Position numbers and translations under genes: made by a program. Source: Pararhizobium mangrovi (GTDB lineage: Bacteria > Pseudomonadota > Alphaproteobacteria > Rhizobiales > Rhizobiaceae). Taken from it: 64,000 bases of DNA. The stretch spans positions 1 to 64,000 of the forward strand of contig NZ_VHLH01000023.1 of NCBI RefSeq assembly GCF_006516965.1, given 5' to 3'. The notes beneath the pieces are model-generated. The model was not told the origin of the DNA, ran no database searches, and saw nothing but the letters and a program-made list of their open reading frames with translations. Below are positions 25,947 through 34,489 of the stretch, piece after piece; within the stretch, counting starts at the first letter, position 1, and each line of letters starts with the position of its first letter.

Positions 25947-26738
25947 TCACCACATCGGCAGCAGCTTCGGCGGGTTCGCGTCCTTGCCCCACCACTTCTT
26001 GTAGTTCGCCTCGTAGGCGCCGGACTCGATGTAGTCCGAGATGAAGAGGTCGAGCCAGCGCACGAACTCGAGATGGCCCTTCTGCACGCCCATGCTGATC
26101 GGCTCGTTCGAATAGAGACCGTCGAGCGTCTTGAGCTTGTCGTTCTTGCTGGCGAGGTAGTCGACGAGTGAGGAGTCCTCGATCGCCGCGTCGACGCGCT
26201 TCTGGCGAAGCTGGAGCACGCCGTTCGGCGAGAAATTGTCGACGTAGACGCGCTGGGCGTTCGGAGCCTTTTCTTCAAGGAACGTCGCGCCGGTCGTCCC
26301 ACGGCCGACGACGACCTTCTTGCCGGCGAGATCCTTGAGCGAATTGATGCCGGAATCCTTCCAGGCAATCAGCCGCAGACCAGCGCGATTGTAGGGAATG
26401 GTGAAATCGATCGACTTCGCCCTTTCGAGCGTCGCCGTCGTATTGGCGACCACGACGTCGAGCTGGCCGGAGACGAGCATGGAAATGCGCGCGTCGCCCG
26501 AGACGTCGGTGAAGACCGGCTTCACGCCGATCGCCTCGGCGAGCCGTTTGGCGACGTCGACGTCGTAGCCGACCGGATTGTTCTGGTCGTCGCGGAAGCC
26601 GATCGGCTCGCCGCCGAGTGATACGCCGATACGGATCTCACCACGCGAGCGGATGTCGTCCAGCATTCCCGCCATGGCGGGGATCGGTGCGGACGCAAGG
26701 ATCGCGAGCGCACCGAGAGCAGCAAGAATTCGCTTCAT
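25947..26738 (-). CDS. Polar amino acid-type ABC transporter substrate-binding protein
   Basis: The 263-residue product has a Sec signal peptide (MKRILAALGALAILASAPIPAMA) and a family 3 extracellular binding domain: IRSRGEIRIGVSLGGEPIGFRDD, PVGYDVDVAKRLAEAIG, DVVVANTTATLERAKSIDF and KKVVVGRGTTGATFLE. It is the last gene of an operon with two permeases, an ATPase and a glycosylasparaginase, so the likely ligand is an amino acid or an amino-acid conjugate. Confidence 0.92.
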   Translation of the reverse strand: MKRILAALGALAILASAPIPAMAGMLDDIRSRGEIRIGVSLGGEPIGFRDDQNNPVGYDVDVAKRLAEAIGVKPVFTDVSGDARISMLVSGQLDVVVANTTATLERAKSIDFTIPYNRAGLRLIAWKDSGINSLKDLAGKKVVVGRGTTGATFLEEKAPNAQRVYVDNFSPNGVLQLRQKRVDAAIEDSSLVDYLASKNDKLKTLDGLYSNEPISMGVQKGHLEFVRWLDLFISDYIESGAYEANYKKWWGKDANPPKLLPMW

Positions 26739-26740
26739 TA

Positions 26741-27676
26741 TCAGTTCTCCCTCTGGGTATGGGCAGGTCGGGCGGTGCGAAGTTCCGGTTCCGCCATGCC
26801 CTCTTTCCACAGCCAGTACGTGATCGCGTCCTGGCAGCGGAAACTCGTAACCTCGTGATTGCCGCCGGCATCGATGGCATGGATGACGACGGGACCGAGA
26901 AAGCCGGTATCGAGTTCCGCCAGCTCTTCGACGGCAAGGTCGACGGCGTCGACGAGCGTGAAGCCGAGCTTAATGGCCAGCACGACCGTGCGCGACGTGG
27001 CGCAGCGGATCGTCATCTCGCCGGTATGGGTGCAGGCGGCCGCACCGTATCGGCTGTCGGCGTAAAAGCCGGCGCCGGCGATCGGCGAGTCGCCGAGGCG
27101 GCCTGGATATTTCCACGCCCAGCCCGAGGTCGAGGTCGCGGCCGCCATCTGGTCCTTCGCGTCACGGCAGAGAAAGACCGTCGTGTCGCGCACGCGCTCG
27201 GGATCGGTGATCGTGCGGCTGAGCGGCGCGAGCGGGATATCGGGGAACGCGGCCAGTTCTTCCCGGGAGAGTTCCTTTTCCAGCCGTTCGCGCCAGACGC
27301 GGCGGCTGTCTTCGAGAAGGGCTTCCTCGCGCGGCAGGCCGATCTCGTCGGCGAAGCGTCGCGCACCCTCGCCCGTCAGCGTCACGTGCGGCAGCCGCTC
27401 CATGACCGCGCGCGCGAGTGCGGCGACCGGCACGGTTTCCGGCACCGCGCCGACCGAACCGACGCCGCGGGTCGCACCGTCCATCACGCCGGCATCGAAC
27501 TCCATGCGGCCGAGCATGTTCGGCCAGCCGCCATAGCCGACGCTGCGCACCTTCGTCTCGCGCTCGACATGGGCGATCCCGGCGAGGATGGCGTCGAGGC
27601 CCGCGCTACGCGACTTCAGGAGGTCGGCGCTCTCGGAAATGCCGGGCCAGGCTTCGGAATTGGCAAGCAGGATCAT
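26741..27676 (-). CDS. N4-(beta-N-acetylglucosaminyl)-L-asparaginase-like Ntn hydrolase
   Basis: Glycosylasparaginases cut the amide bond joining GlcNAc to asparagine, releasing aspartate. The 311-residue product has the self-cleavage site RVRDTTVFL with Asp164-Thr165; Thr165 would become the N-terminal nucleophile. ATSTSGWAWK and GRLGDSPIAGAG follow, matching bacterial glycosylasparaginase, and THTGEM is the substrate-binding loop. Isoaspartyl peptidases share the fold, so substrate is not proven. It is cytoplasmic (no signal peptide), which requires uptake of the glyco-amino acid by the surrounding ABC transporter. Confidence 0.85.
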   Translation of the reverse strand: MILLANSEAWPGISESADLLKSRSAGLDAILAGIAHVERETKVRSVGYGGWPNMLGRMEFDAGVMDGATRGVGSVGAVPETVPVAALARAVMERLPHVTLTGEGARRFADEIGLPREEALLEDSRRVWRERLEKELSREELAAFPDIPLAPLSRTITDPERVRDTTVFLCRDAKDQMAAATSTSGWAWKYPGRLGDSPIAGAGFYADSRYGAAACTHTGEMTIRCATSRTVVLAIKLGFTLVDAVDLAVEELAELDTGFLGPVVIHAIDAGGNHEVTSFRCQDAITYWLWKEGMAEPELRTARPAHTQREN

Positions 27677-27682
27677 CGGCGT

Positions 27683-28417
27683 TCAGTCCTTGCGCATCTT
27701 CGAGAGGAATTGTGCGACGCGCGCATTCGCCATGCCACCGTCTTCGGCGAAGAACGTCTCGCACGGCAGGTCCACGAGAAGCCTGCCCTGATCGAGGAAG
27801 ACGATGCGGTCGGATATCGAACGGGCGAACGCCACCTCGTGCGTGACGAAGATCATCGTCGTTCCCCTGCCGGTCAGGTCGGCAAGGATTTCGAGCACTT
27901 CGGCCGTCATCTCCGGATCGAGCGCGCTCGTCACCTCGTCGAGCAGCAGGTAGCGCGGCTTCATCGCGAGCGCCCGACAGATGCCGACGCGCTGGCGCTG
28001 GCCGCCGGAAAGCTGGGCGGGATAGGCGTCCGCGCGGTCGCCGAGCCCGACGGACTCAAGCAGCGCCCGCCCCTCCTTCTCGGCCTCCGCCGCGTTTCGC
28101 TTGAGGACCTCGACCGGTGCCAGCGTCACGTTTCGCAACGCGCTCAGATGCGGATAGAGGTTGAAGAGCTGGAAGACCGTACCGGAGCGCTTGCGCGCCT
28201 CGGCGAGTTCCTTCGGGTTCGACACGTCGAAGTCGTCAACCGTGATCCGTCCGGCGTCGATCCTTTCGAGCCCGTTGATGCAGCGGATCAGCGTCGACTT
28301 GCCGGAACCGCTCGAGCCCAGGATCGAGACCACCTCGCCGGGTTCGATCGAAAGGTCGATCCCGTCGAGCACGGTGACTTTGCCGAACGCCTTCTTAAGG
28401 TTCTCGATGCGGATCAT
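27683..28417 (-). CDS. Polar amino acid-type ABC transporter ATPase
   Basis: The 244-residue ATPase carries Walker A GSSGSGKSTL, the signature LSGGQRQRVGICRAL, Walker B YLLLDEVTSALD and the switch His in FVTHEVAFAR, typical of GlnQ/HisP-type enzymes. It lies 6 nt before the glycosylasparaginase gene and 4 nt after the permease gene. Confidence 0.95.
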   Translation of the reverse strand: MIRIENLKKAFGKVTVLDGIDLSIEPGEVVSILGSSGSGKSTLIRCINGLERIDAGRITVDDFDVSNPKELAEARKRSGTVFQLFNLYPHLSALRNVTLAPVEVLKRNAAEAEKEGRALLESVGLGDRADAYPAQLSGGQRQRVGICRALAMKPRYLLLDEVTSALDPEMTAEVLEILADLTGRGTTMIFVTHEVAFARSISDRIVFLDQGRLLVDLPCETFFAEDGGMANARVAQFLSKMRKD

Positions 28418-28421
28418 GGCT

Positions 28422-29093
28422 TCACAGCCCCTTCCATGCACTATGGGCCGTCAGCCGCCGCTCGACGAAGCCGCCGGCAAGCGCGATAATCTTCGCGGCG
28501 AGATAGTAGAGCACGCCAACGACCGTCCACACGATGAACGGCTTCAGCGTGCGCATGTTGAGGATGTCGCCGACCTTCGTCAGGTCGACCACGCCGATCA
28601 CCGAGATGAGCGAGGTCACCTGAAGCTGGTTGACGAGCAGCGCCGTCAGCGGCCCGGTCGCGAAGGCGACGGCTTGCGGCGCGATGACGTGACGAAGGAC
28701 CTGCCAGCGCGTGAGGCCGAAGACGCGACCCGCCTCGATCTGCTCGCGATCGATCGATTCGACCGCCGACACGACGATGACGTAGACGAAAGCCGCCGTA
28801 TTCAGAGCCAGCGTGAAGAAGGCCGCCTCGAACGGCGTGACGTCGATTTTGAAGAGCGCCGGAATGCCGAAGAAGACGAGGAAGAGCTGAACGAGCACCG
28901 GCGAGTTCTTCAGCATTTCCGTGACGAAGGTAACGAGCTCGCGCGCCACCAGCACGCGGTAGTAACGGACGACGGCAAGCAGCGCACCGAGGACCACGCC
29001 GACGAGCGATGTCGTGAGGAAGAGCGTCAACGAAACGCCAAGTCCGTTCAGAAGCAGGACGATGTCGTGCGGTCCGAAATCGGCGTAGCGCAT
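28422..29093 (-). CDS. Polar amino acid-type ABC transporter permease
   Basis: The 223-residue membrane protein has about five helices and the His/Glu/Gln-type EAA loop (EAGRVFGLTRWQVLRHVIAPQA). MLKNSPVLVQLFLVFFGIP is the typical segment after helix 2. ATG 29093 overlaps the upstream permease stop (TGATG); an in-frame GTG lies one codon upstream. Confidence 0.93.
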   Translation of the reverse strand: MRYADFGPHDIVLLLNGLGVSLTLFLTTSLVGVVLGALLAVVRYYRVLVARELVTFVTEMLKNSPVLVQLFLVFFGIPALFKIDVTPFEAAFFTLALNTAAFVYVIVVSAVESIDREQIEAGRVFGLTRWQVLRHVIAPQAVAFATGPLTALLVNQLQVTSLISVIGVVDLTKVGDILNMRTLKPFIVWTVVGVLYYLAAKIIALAGGFVERRLTAHSAWKGL

Positions 29094-29761
29094 CACACGG
29101 CCTCCAGCACGCCGCGGTTCAGGCGGCGGTGGAAGCGGGCGATGGCGATCGAGAGCAGATAGGTGAGGCTCGCATAGGCCAGGAGAAGCACGGCGTAGAC
29201 CTCGAACGGACGAAAGGTCTGCGACGCGACGATCTTGGCGCTGCCGGTCAATTCGTTGAGCGTGATCGTGGACAGGATCGACGACGTCAGGATGAGGTTG
29301 ATCAGCACCGAACCGAGCGGTCGCACGGAAAGACGAAGCGCGATCGGCATGACGATCTTCAGGAACGTCGTCCGCCGCGAAAGCCCATAGACCTGAGCCG
29401 CCTCGACGATCCCCGGATCGATGGCCAGGATGCCGGAGCGGATGACGTCGGAAGCGAAGGCCCCGCCCGCGATCGAAAGCGCCAGAACGCCGGTGGCGAA
29501 CGCATCCACGTAAATGCCGAGTTCGGGCAGCCCGTAATAGAAGAAGAAGAGCTGAACGAGGAACGGAATGTTGCGGAAGATGTCGACATAGACGGTGGCA
29601 ATGCCGCGCAAGAGCCGCGAGCCCGAAGCGCGCATCATGGCGATGGCCGCGCCGACGACGACGGCGCCGGCAAGCGCCAGCACGCAGACTTCGACCGTAA
29701 GAAGCGCTCCCTGCGCCAGCAAGGCGATGTGGGGCGCCAGATCGGAAACGATGAGGTTCAA
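29093..29761 (-). CDS. Polar amino acid-type ABC transporter permease
   Basis: The second permease of the pair has FRNIPFLVQLFFFYYGLPELG and the EAA loop EAAQVYGLSRRTTFLKIVMP. The start is uncertain. The frame opens with ATG at 29845, but a LacI-type operator and a possible -35 TTGACA (29821-29816) lie within that extension. TTG at 29761 gives an N-terminus (LNLIVSDLAPHIALLAQGAL) typical of the family, 222 residues. No strong ribosome site is seen for either start. It is the first gene of the operon. Confidence 0.9.
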   Translation of the reverse strand: MNLIVSDLAPHIALLAQGALLTVEVCVLALAGAVVVGAAIAMMRASGSRLLRGIATVYVDIFRNIPFLVQLFFFYYGLPELGIYVDAFATGVLALSIAGGAFASDVIRSGILAIDPGIVEAAQVYGLSRRTTFLKIVMPIALRLSVRPLGSVLINLILTSSILSTITLNELTGSAKIVASQTFRPFEVYAVLLLAYASLTYLLSIAIARFHRRLNRGVLEAV

Positions 29762-29778
29762 ACCGGCAACCGTTCGAG

Positions 29779-29792
29779 TGAAACCGATTTCA
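29779..29792. promoter_or_regulatory. LacI/GalR-type operator upstream of the glycoasparagine operon
   Basis: TGAAACCGATTTCA is a near-perfect 14-bp palindrome with the central CG step usual for LacI-family sites. On the minus strand it lies about 25 bp downstream of TTGACA, so a bound repressor would cover the transcription start. No good -10 box was recognised. The LacI regulator at 24914-25912 is the obvious candidate ligand. Confidence 0.45.
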
Positions 29793-29953
29793 GTTTCGAC
29801 CGCATCGCGCGCGGTTGTCAAGGCTATCGAGCGACCGGCACGCATGTGCTCGCGCAGGCCGGATATCCCCTCGCGGCACGTCGTGCACCGGCGAACCGGC
29901 GCGACACCGGCGGCCCGTTGGCCGGACGTTGCCGCGAACGGTTGCCGGGTCGT

Positions 29954-30934
29954 TCAGTTCGCGCGGGCCAGAAGGTCGACGCCCATCTGGTCGAACAGGT
30001 CCAGATAGTCGAGCAGGACCCAGTTCTCCATGACCTTGCCTTGAGCGCAGCGGTAAAAGTCCATCACGCGAAGGCTCAGCGCCTTGTTCGTCGCCGGAAC
30101 GCCTAGGTAGTCGCCCCTGTGCGTCATGGTCATCGAGGGCCATCCGGAAACCGCCGCGTAGTCGCCGTCGCCGATCCGGCAGTAATGGTTGCCGCCCTCG
30201 CGGTCGGGAAACGCCTTCAGGAAGGGCTCGCGATGGTCCTTCACGAACCCGTCCCACCGGTAGTTCGAACCGATCCCGCCCGGCCCGAACCACAGCATGT
30301 CTTCATGCCAGTATCCTTCGTCACCGGTCTGCCTGTCGGAGGAAAAAGTCGCCGGATCGAACGCGTGGAGATCGCCAAGCATGCCTTCGACGACGTCGAG
30401 GCTCCCCTCGCCGCTCTCGCGGTTTGCCGGAAGGACGCCGTCATGCGTCGCCGGGCCGGGGAACAGCATTTCCGTTCCCAGTTCGTCAGGCAGGGGAAAG
30501 CATCCGGCCTGGCGCATCAGGTCGATGAAATCGAAGATGATCTTCGCCTCGACGATCTTGCCCTCTTCCACCCGGTAGAATTCGCCCGAACGCAGGAAAG
30601 CCAGCCGCCCGCTCGGCCTGATGCCGCAAAGCGCCTCTTCGAAATTTCCGAGGTAGTGGGTGATGGATGCGACCCACTGGCCGTGCTCGGCGCGACGGTT
30701 GCGCGCGCCGATGAAGATCTCATCGCGCCGGCGCGTGTGGCGCAGCGCGCGGCGAAGCGGCAGGACGACACGTTCGAGCACGGCCTCGCGGCCCTCGACG
30801 CGATTGATGGGAAACGCGACGTCGAAGACGCAATCGGCCGCCAGATGCTTTTCGGCAAGGTCGCGAAGCGCCGTCTCGGGCGATGCGACCAAGCCTTCCA
30901 GGATAGTCCGTGTTTCGCCGCGAAAGTCCGCCAT
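29954..30934 (-). CDS. Tandem NTF2/SnoaL-like protein A
   Basis: The 326-residue product consists of two NTF2-like (SnoaL/ester cyclase type) alpha+beta cone domains, about residues 1-150 and 180-326. The second ends in a motif shared with its paralogues in this island: LRVMDFYRCAQGKVMENWVL then LDLFDQMGVDLLAR. No signal peptide is present, so it should be cytoplasmic. The family includes cyclases, isomerases, dehydratases and non-enzymatic binders. It is transcribed divergently from the island's ABC transporter, with two LacI-type operators between. Function unknown. Confidence 0.75.
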   Translation of the reverse strand: MADFRGETRTILEGLVASPETALRDLAEKHLAADCVFDVAFPINRVEGREAVLERVVLPLRRALRHTRRRDEIFIGARNRRAEHGQWVASITHYLGNFEEALCGIRPSGRLAFLRSGEFYRVEEGKIVEAKIIFDFIDLMRQAGCFPLPDELGTEMLFPGPATHDGVLPANRESGEGSLDVVEGMLGDLHAFDPATFSSDRQTGDEGYWHEDMLWFGPGGIGSNYRWDGFVKDHREPFLKAFPDREGGNHYCRIGDGDYAAVSGWPSMTMTHRGDYLGVPATNKALSLRVMDFYRCAQGKVMENWVLLDYLDLFDQMGVDLLARAN

Positions 30935-30954
30935 TCCAGTGCTCCGAACGGTTT

Positions 30955-30970
30955 TTGAAATCGTTTGCAA
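30955..30970. promoter_or_regulatory. LacI-type operator 1 in the divergent promoter
   Basis: TTGAAATCGTTTGCAA is a LacI-family palindrome with central CG. Its reverse complement differs from operator 2 at a single base. It lies 21 nt upstream of NTF2-like protein A. Confidence 0.7.
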
Positions 30971-31009
30971 AATAGGGTTGCCAAAGCGAGCCGGCCGTGT
31001 CTAGTCTTT

Positions 31010-31025
31010 TTGCAAACGAATTCAA
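31010..31025. promoter_or_regulatory. LacI-type operator 2 in the divergent promoter
   Basis: TTGCAAACGAATTCAA lies 18 nt before the ABC ATPase start. Its centre is 55 bp from that of operator 1, about five helical turns, an arrangement that allows a looped repressor. Confidence 0.7.
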
Positions 31026-31043
31026 AAACGGGAACGACAGCGT

Positions 31044-32099
31044 TTGGCAGAGGTTCAGCTGCGTAACGTAACGAAGCACTGGGGCGGGTTCACCGCGGTC
31101 GACGACCTCAGCCTGACGATCGCCGATCACGAGTTTCTCGTGCTCCTCGGCCCGTCCGGTTGCGGCAAGACGACGACGATGCGCATGATCGCCGGTCTCT
31201 CCGATGTGTCGGGTGGCGAGATCCGGATCGACGGGCGCAAGGTCAACGCGCTGGAGCCCAAGGATCGCGACGTCGCAATGGTGTTCCAGAACTACGGGCT
31301 CTATCCGAACCTGAACGTCTACGAGAACATCCGCTTCCCCCTCAAGGTCCGCAAGATCGACGCGTCGACGCATCGCGAGCGGGTACTGAAGGCCGCCGAA
31401 CTCGTCGAGTTGCAGGATCTGCTCGAACGCCGCCCGCGCGAGCTTTCCGGCGGCCAGCGCCAGCGCGTGGCCCTCGCGCGTGCCATCGTGCGCGAGCCGA
31501 ACGTCTTCCTGATGGACGAACCGCTTTCCAATCTCGACGCGAAGCTTCGGGTCTCCACCCGCGCGCAGATCAAGAACCTGCAGCATGAGCTCAGCGTCAC
31601 CACCGTCTACGTCACGCACGACCAGATCGAGGCGATGACGCTCGCCGACCGCGTCGTTGTCATGAACCGCGGCGTCGTACAGCAGATCGGCACGCCGATG
31701 GAGATCTACGACCGCCCGTCGAACACGTTCGTCGCCGGTTTCATCGGCTCGCCGGCGATGAACCTCATCGAGGGCAGCCTTGCCGGCGGCGTCTTCAAGG
31801 CGGGCGATATGCGTGTCTCCGGCCTTCCCGACGACGGCCGTGACGGGGACGTCGTGCTCGGCTTTCGCGCGGAGGATGCCTTCGTCGCGGACGGTGAAGA
31901 GCCGGCGGAACTCGAAGCGGCGATCTACAGCGTCGAGCTGCAGGGCGACGCGACCATGGTCACGATGCGCGTCGGCGGGGAACTGTGTTCCATCAAGGCG
32001 GCGAAGAGCTTCGAGGCACGCATCGGCGACCCGCTGCGCGTGCGCATTCCATCCGGCATCTGCCACCGCTTCGACAAGAAGACCGGCGCGCGGCTTTGA
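31044..32099 (+). CDS. CUT1-type (UgpC/MsmK-like) ABC transporter ATPase
   Basis: The 351-residue product has Walker A GPSGCGKTTTMRMIAG, signature LSGGQRQRVALARAI, Walker B VFLMDEPLSNLDAKLR and the switch His in VYVTHDQIEAMTLADR. A C-terminal TOBE/MalK-like regulatory region follows, as in carbohydrate-type importers. The start appears to be TTG at 31044, giving the usual MAEVQLRNVTK N-terminus. It opens the rightward operon of the island. Confidence 0.94.
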   Translation: MAEVQLRNVTKHWGGFTAVDDLSLTIADHEFLVLLGPSGCGKTTTMRMIAGLSDVSGGEIRIDGRKVNALEPKDRDVAMVFQNYGLYPNLNVYENIRFPLKVRKIDASTHRERVLKAAELVELQDLLERRPRELSGGQRQRVALARAIVREPNVFLMDEPLSNLDAKLRVSTRAQIKNLQHELSVTTVYVTHDQIEAMTLADRVVVMNRGVVQQIGTPMEIYDRPSNTFVAGFIGSPAMNLIEGSLAGGVFKAGDMRVSGLPDDGRDGDVVLGFRAEDAFVADGEEPAELEAAIYSVELQGDATMVTMRVGGELCSIKAAKSFEARIGDPLRVRIPSGICHRFDKKTGARL

Positions 32100-32157
32100 G
32101 GCACGCGGGCAAGCCGTCCATTCGGTTCGTGAACGACCTTCAAGAAGGGAACTCGAA

Positions 32158-33372
32158 ATGATGAAGAGCATCACAGCAGCCTTACTCCTGTCCGCCGCCA
32201 CGGCCCTGCCGGCGCACGCGGCATGCGCCTTCAAGAACACCGTGCCGCTGAAGACGATCTCGGCCGGCTTCCAGGCCTGGAAATCGGTGACGTCCGCCAT
32301 GCAGGAATGCGGCAACGTCCAGTCGGACATGGACCAGAACTTCCAGGAAAAGGAGCCGGCCGCGCTCGCCGCGAACCCCGCCCTTTACCAGATTGCCGGC
32401 GTTGCCAACGAAACGCTCGTTCCGCTTCTCAACGACGGCACCATCCGTCCGCTCGACGCGCTGATCAAGAAGTACGGCGGCCAGTTGCAGTCGAACCAGC
32501 TCATCAAGATCAACGGCAAGACCATGGCCATCGCCATGGACGTCAACCTCGAAAACCTGATGTACCGCAAGGACATCTTCGAGAAGCTGAATATCGCGGT
32601 ACCGAAGAACTACGACGAGGTTCTCGACGCGGCGAAGAAGATCCAGAAGTCCGGTCTCGTCCAGTACCCGCTCGGCGCCACCTATCAGAGCGGCTGGAAC
32701 ATCGCCAACGAGTTCGTGAACCTCTACCTCGGCTTCGACGGCAAGCTGTTCGGCGACCACAACGAGCCCGCGATCAAGTCCGAGGCGGGCGTCAAGACGC
32801 TGAAGATGATGAAGGCGCTCTCGCAGTACATGGACCCCGAATACCTGACGGCGGACTCCACCTACGTCCAGCGTCAGCTCCAGGAAGGCAAGATCGCGAT
32901 GTCCAATCTGTGGGCCTCGCGTGCCGGCGCCATGGAAAACAAGCAGGAATCGCAAGTCGTCGGCAAAATCGGCATGGCGGCCGCACCCTCCGCCTATCCG
33001 GGCGGCAAGCCGGCGACCGCCGTCTGGTGGGATGGCATCACGATCGCCAAGAACATCACCGACGAGCAGGCCGATGCCGCGTTCCGTGTCGCCATGGAAG
33101 GCATCGACACCGAGATGGCGAAGGCCAACAGCGAGGACGTGATCTGGCTGATCAAGGGGTACGAGCCCGGACCGCTTGCAGAAGGCGTCGCGGCTTCGGC
33201 TGATGCGGGCGCACCCCCCTACCCCGCCTCGACGGCGATGGGCGTGATGCAGACGGCGATCGGCAACGGTGTCCCGGACTTCATGACCGGCAAGAAGTCG
33301 GCCGAGGCCACGCTCGCCTCGATCGAGGACGACTACCGCACCGGCGCCAAGGAAAAGGGTCTGCTCCAGTAG
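32158..33372 (+). CDS. CUT1-type ABC transporter substrate-binding protein
   Basis: The 404-residue protein begins with a Sec signal peptide (cleavage near AHA-ACAF, about residue 21) and a family 1 extracellular solute-binding domain. Segments such as QIAGVANETLVPLLNDGTIRP, FDGKLFGDHNEPAI and AYPGGKPATAVWWDGITIAKN fit UgpB/MalE-like proteins. A mature N-terminal cysteine pair may form a disulfide. The ligand is unknown but should be the substrate degraded by the island enzymes. ATG at 32161 is an alternative start. Confidence 0.92.
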   Translation: MMKSITAALLLSAATALPAHAACAFKNTVPLKTISAGFQAWKSVTSAMQECGNVQSDMDQNFQEKEPAALAANPALYQIAGVANETLVPLLNDGTIRPLDALIKKYGGQLQSNQLIKINGKTMAIAMDVNLENLMYRKDIFEKLNIAVPKNYDEVLDAAKKIQKSGLVQYPLGATYQSGWNIANEFVNLYLGFDGKLFGDHNEPAIKSEAGVKTLKMMKALSQYMDPEYLTADSTYVQRQLQEGKIAMSNLWASRAGAMENKQESQVVGKIGMAAAPSAYPGGKPATAVWWDGITIAKNITDEQADAAFRVAMEGIDTEMAKANSEDVIWLIKGYEPGPLAEGVAASADAGAPPYPASTAMGVMQTAIGNGVPDFMTGKKSAEATLASIEDDYRTGAKEKGLLQ

Positions 33373-33384
33373 GACGATCGGACC

Positions 33385-33412
33385 GCCCGGACGCCGGCAT
33401 CGGTGTCCGGGC
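33385..33412 (+). other. Intercistronic stem-loop after the binding-protein gene
   Basis: GCCCGGAC at 33385-33392 pairs perfectly with GTCCGGGC at 33405-33412. Placed after a binding-protein gene and before the permeases, it probably stabilises the upstream mRNA or partly terminates, keeping the binding protein more abundant. Confidence 0.6.
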
Positions 33413-33450
33413 CCCTTCGCTTGCTTGCAGGATGATCGGAGAGCCACGCT

Positions 33451-34479
33451 TTGAAACCGCGGATATTCCTGTTCTTCGTCGGCCCGTCGCTCTTCCTGAT
33501 GACGCTCTTCATCGCGGTTCCGCTCGTCAGCGTGTTCGTGCAGAGCTTCTTCGTCACCCATCAGGTTTTCCACGAGGTTACGACGAAGAGCTGTTCTCCG
33601 GGCTTCATGAAGCAGACCTGCACGGAGAGCACGCGTACCGAGCCTGTCCTCGGCCCCGACGGCGTGCCCAAGACGGAAACGCATTTCGTCGGTCTCGGCT
33701 CCTATCGGAGCCTTTTGAAGCCGGCAGCCGTCAAGGCCGCGTTCTCGGCGGCCGGAAACGGCATCGGCGACCTTCTGAATATCGACTTCTACCGGGCGCT
33801 GCGTTTCACGCTGACCTTTACCCTCGTGACGCTGCCCCTCGTGATCGGCTTCGGCATGCTGACGGCGCTCGCACTCAACAACGTGACGCAAGCCGTTCGC
33901 GGGCCGCTGATCTTCACCTTCCTGCTGCCGTTCATCATCACGCCCATCATCGGCGCGCTCGCCATGCGCTGGCTGTTCGTGGGCAACGGAATCATGGCCG
34001 ATGCGCTGAACGGGCTGCTCTCACAACATTTCGCCATTCTCGCGCATGGCTGGTCGCTCGAACTGCTCATGCTGTTCTTCCGCGTGTGGTACGTCGCCCC
34101 CTTCGCCTTCGTCATCTTCTATGCCGGGCTGCAGACCGTCGACCGGGACGTCATGGAATCGGCGATCGTCGACGGCGCCTCGCGCGTCGAGCGCCTGCGC
34201 TACGTCATCATTCCGCATCTCGCGCCGCTCATCACCTTCGTCGCGCTGATCCATCTCATGGACGCCTACCGCGTCTTCGAGGAGATCATCGGCTTTTCGA
34301 GCCAGGCGCATCGCATTTCCCTGCAATGGCTGACCTACGATCTGCTGGTTCCCGATTCGAGCGGAAACCGCGCGATCTCGCGCGCCTCGGCATCGTCGAT
34401 GCTGACGCTGATCGGCATCGTCATTTTGCTGATACCGCTGCTGCGCCGTGCGTGGCGCGAGCATCTGGGCAGAGGCTGA
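33451..34479 (+). CDS. CUT1-type ABC transporter permease (MalF-like)
   Basis: The 342-residue membrane protein has an N-terminal helix (IFLFFVGPSLFLMTLFIAVP), a periplasmic loop of about 80 residues containing two cysteines (SCSPG and QTCTE) and then the permease core with the EAA-type loop ESAIVDGASRVERLRYVIIP. The start is probably TTG at 33451 with GGAGAG before it. Partner of the following permease. Confidence 0.92.
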   Translation: MKPRIFLFFVGPSLFLMTLFIAVPLVSVFVQSFFVTHQVFHEVTTKSCSPGFMKQTCTESTRTEPVLGPDGVPKTETHFVGLGSYRSLLKPAAVKAAFSAAGNGIGDLLNIDFYRALRFTLTFTLVTLPLVIGFGMLTALALNNVTQAVRGPLIFTFLLPFIITPIIGALAMRWLFVGNGIMADALNGLLSQHFAILAHGWSLELLMLFFRVWYVAPFAFVIFYAGLQTVDRDVMESAIVDGASRVERLRYVIIPHLAPLITFVALIHLMDAYRVFEEIIGFSSQAHRISLQWLTYDLLVPDSSGNRAISRASASSMLTLIGIVILLIPLLRRAWREHLGRG

Positions 34480-34489
34480 GGATGCTCCC

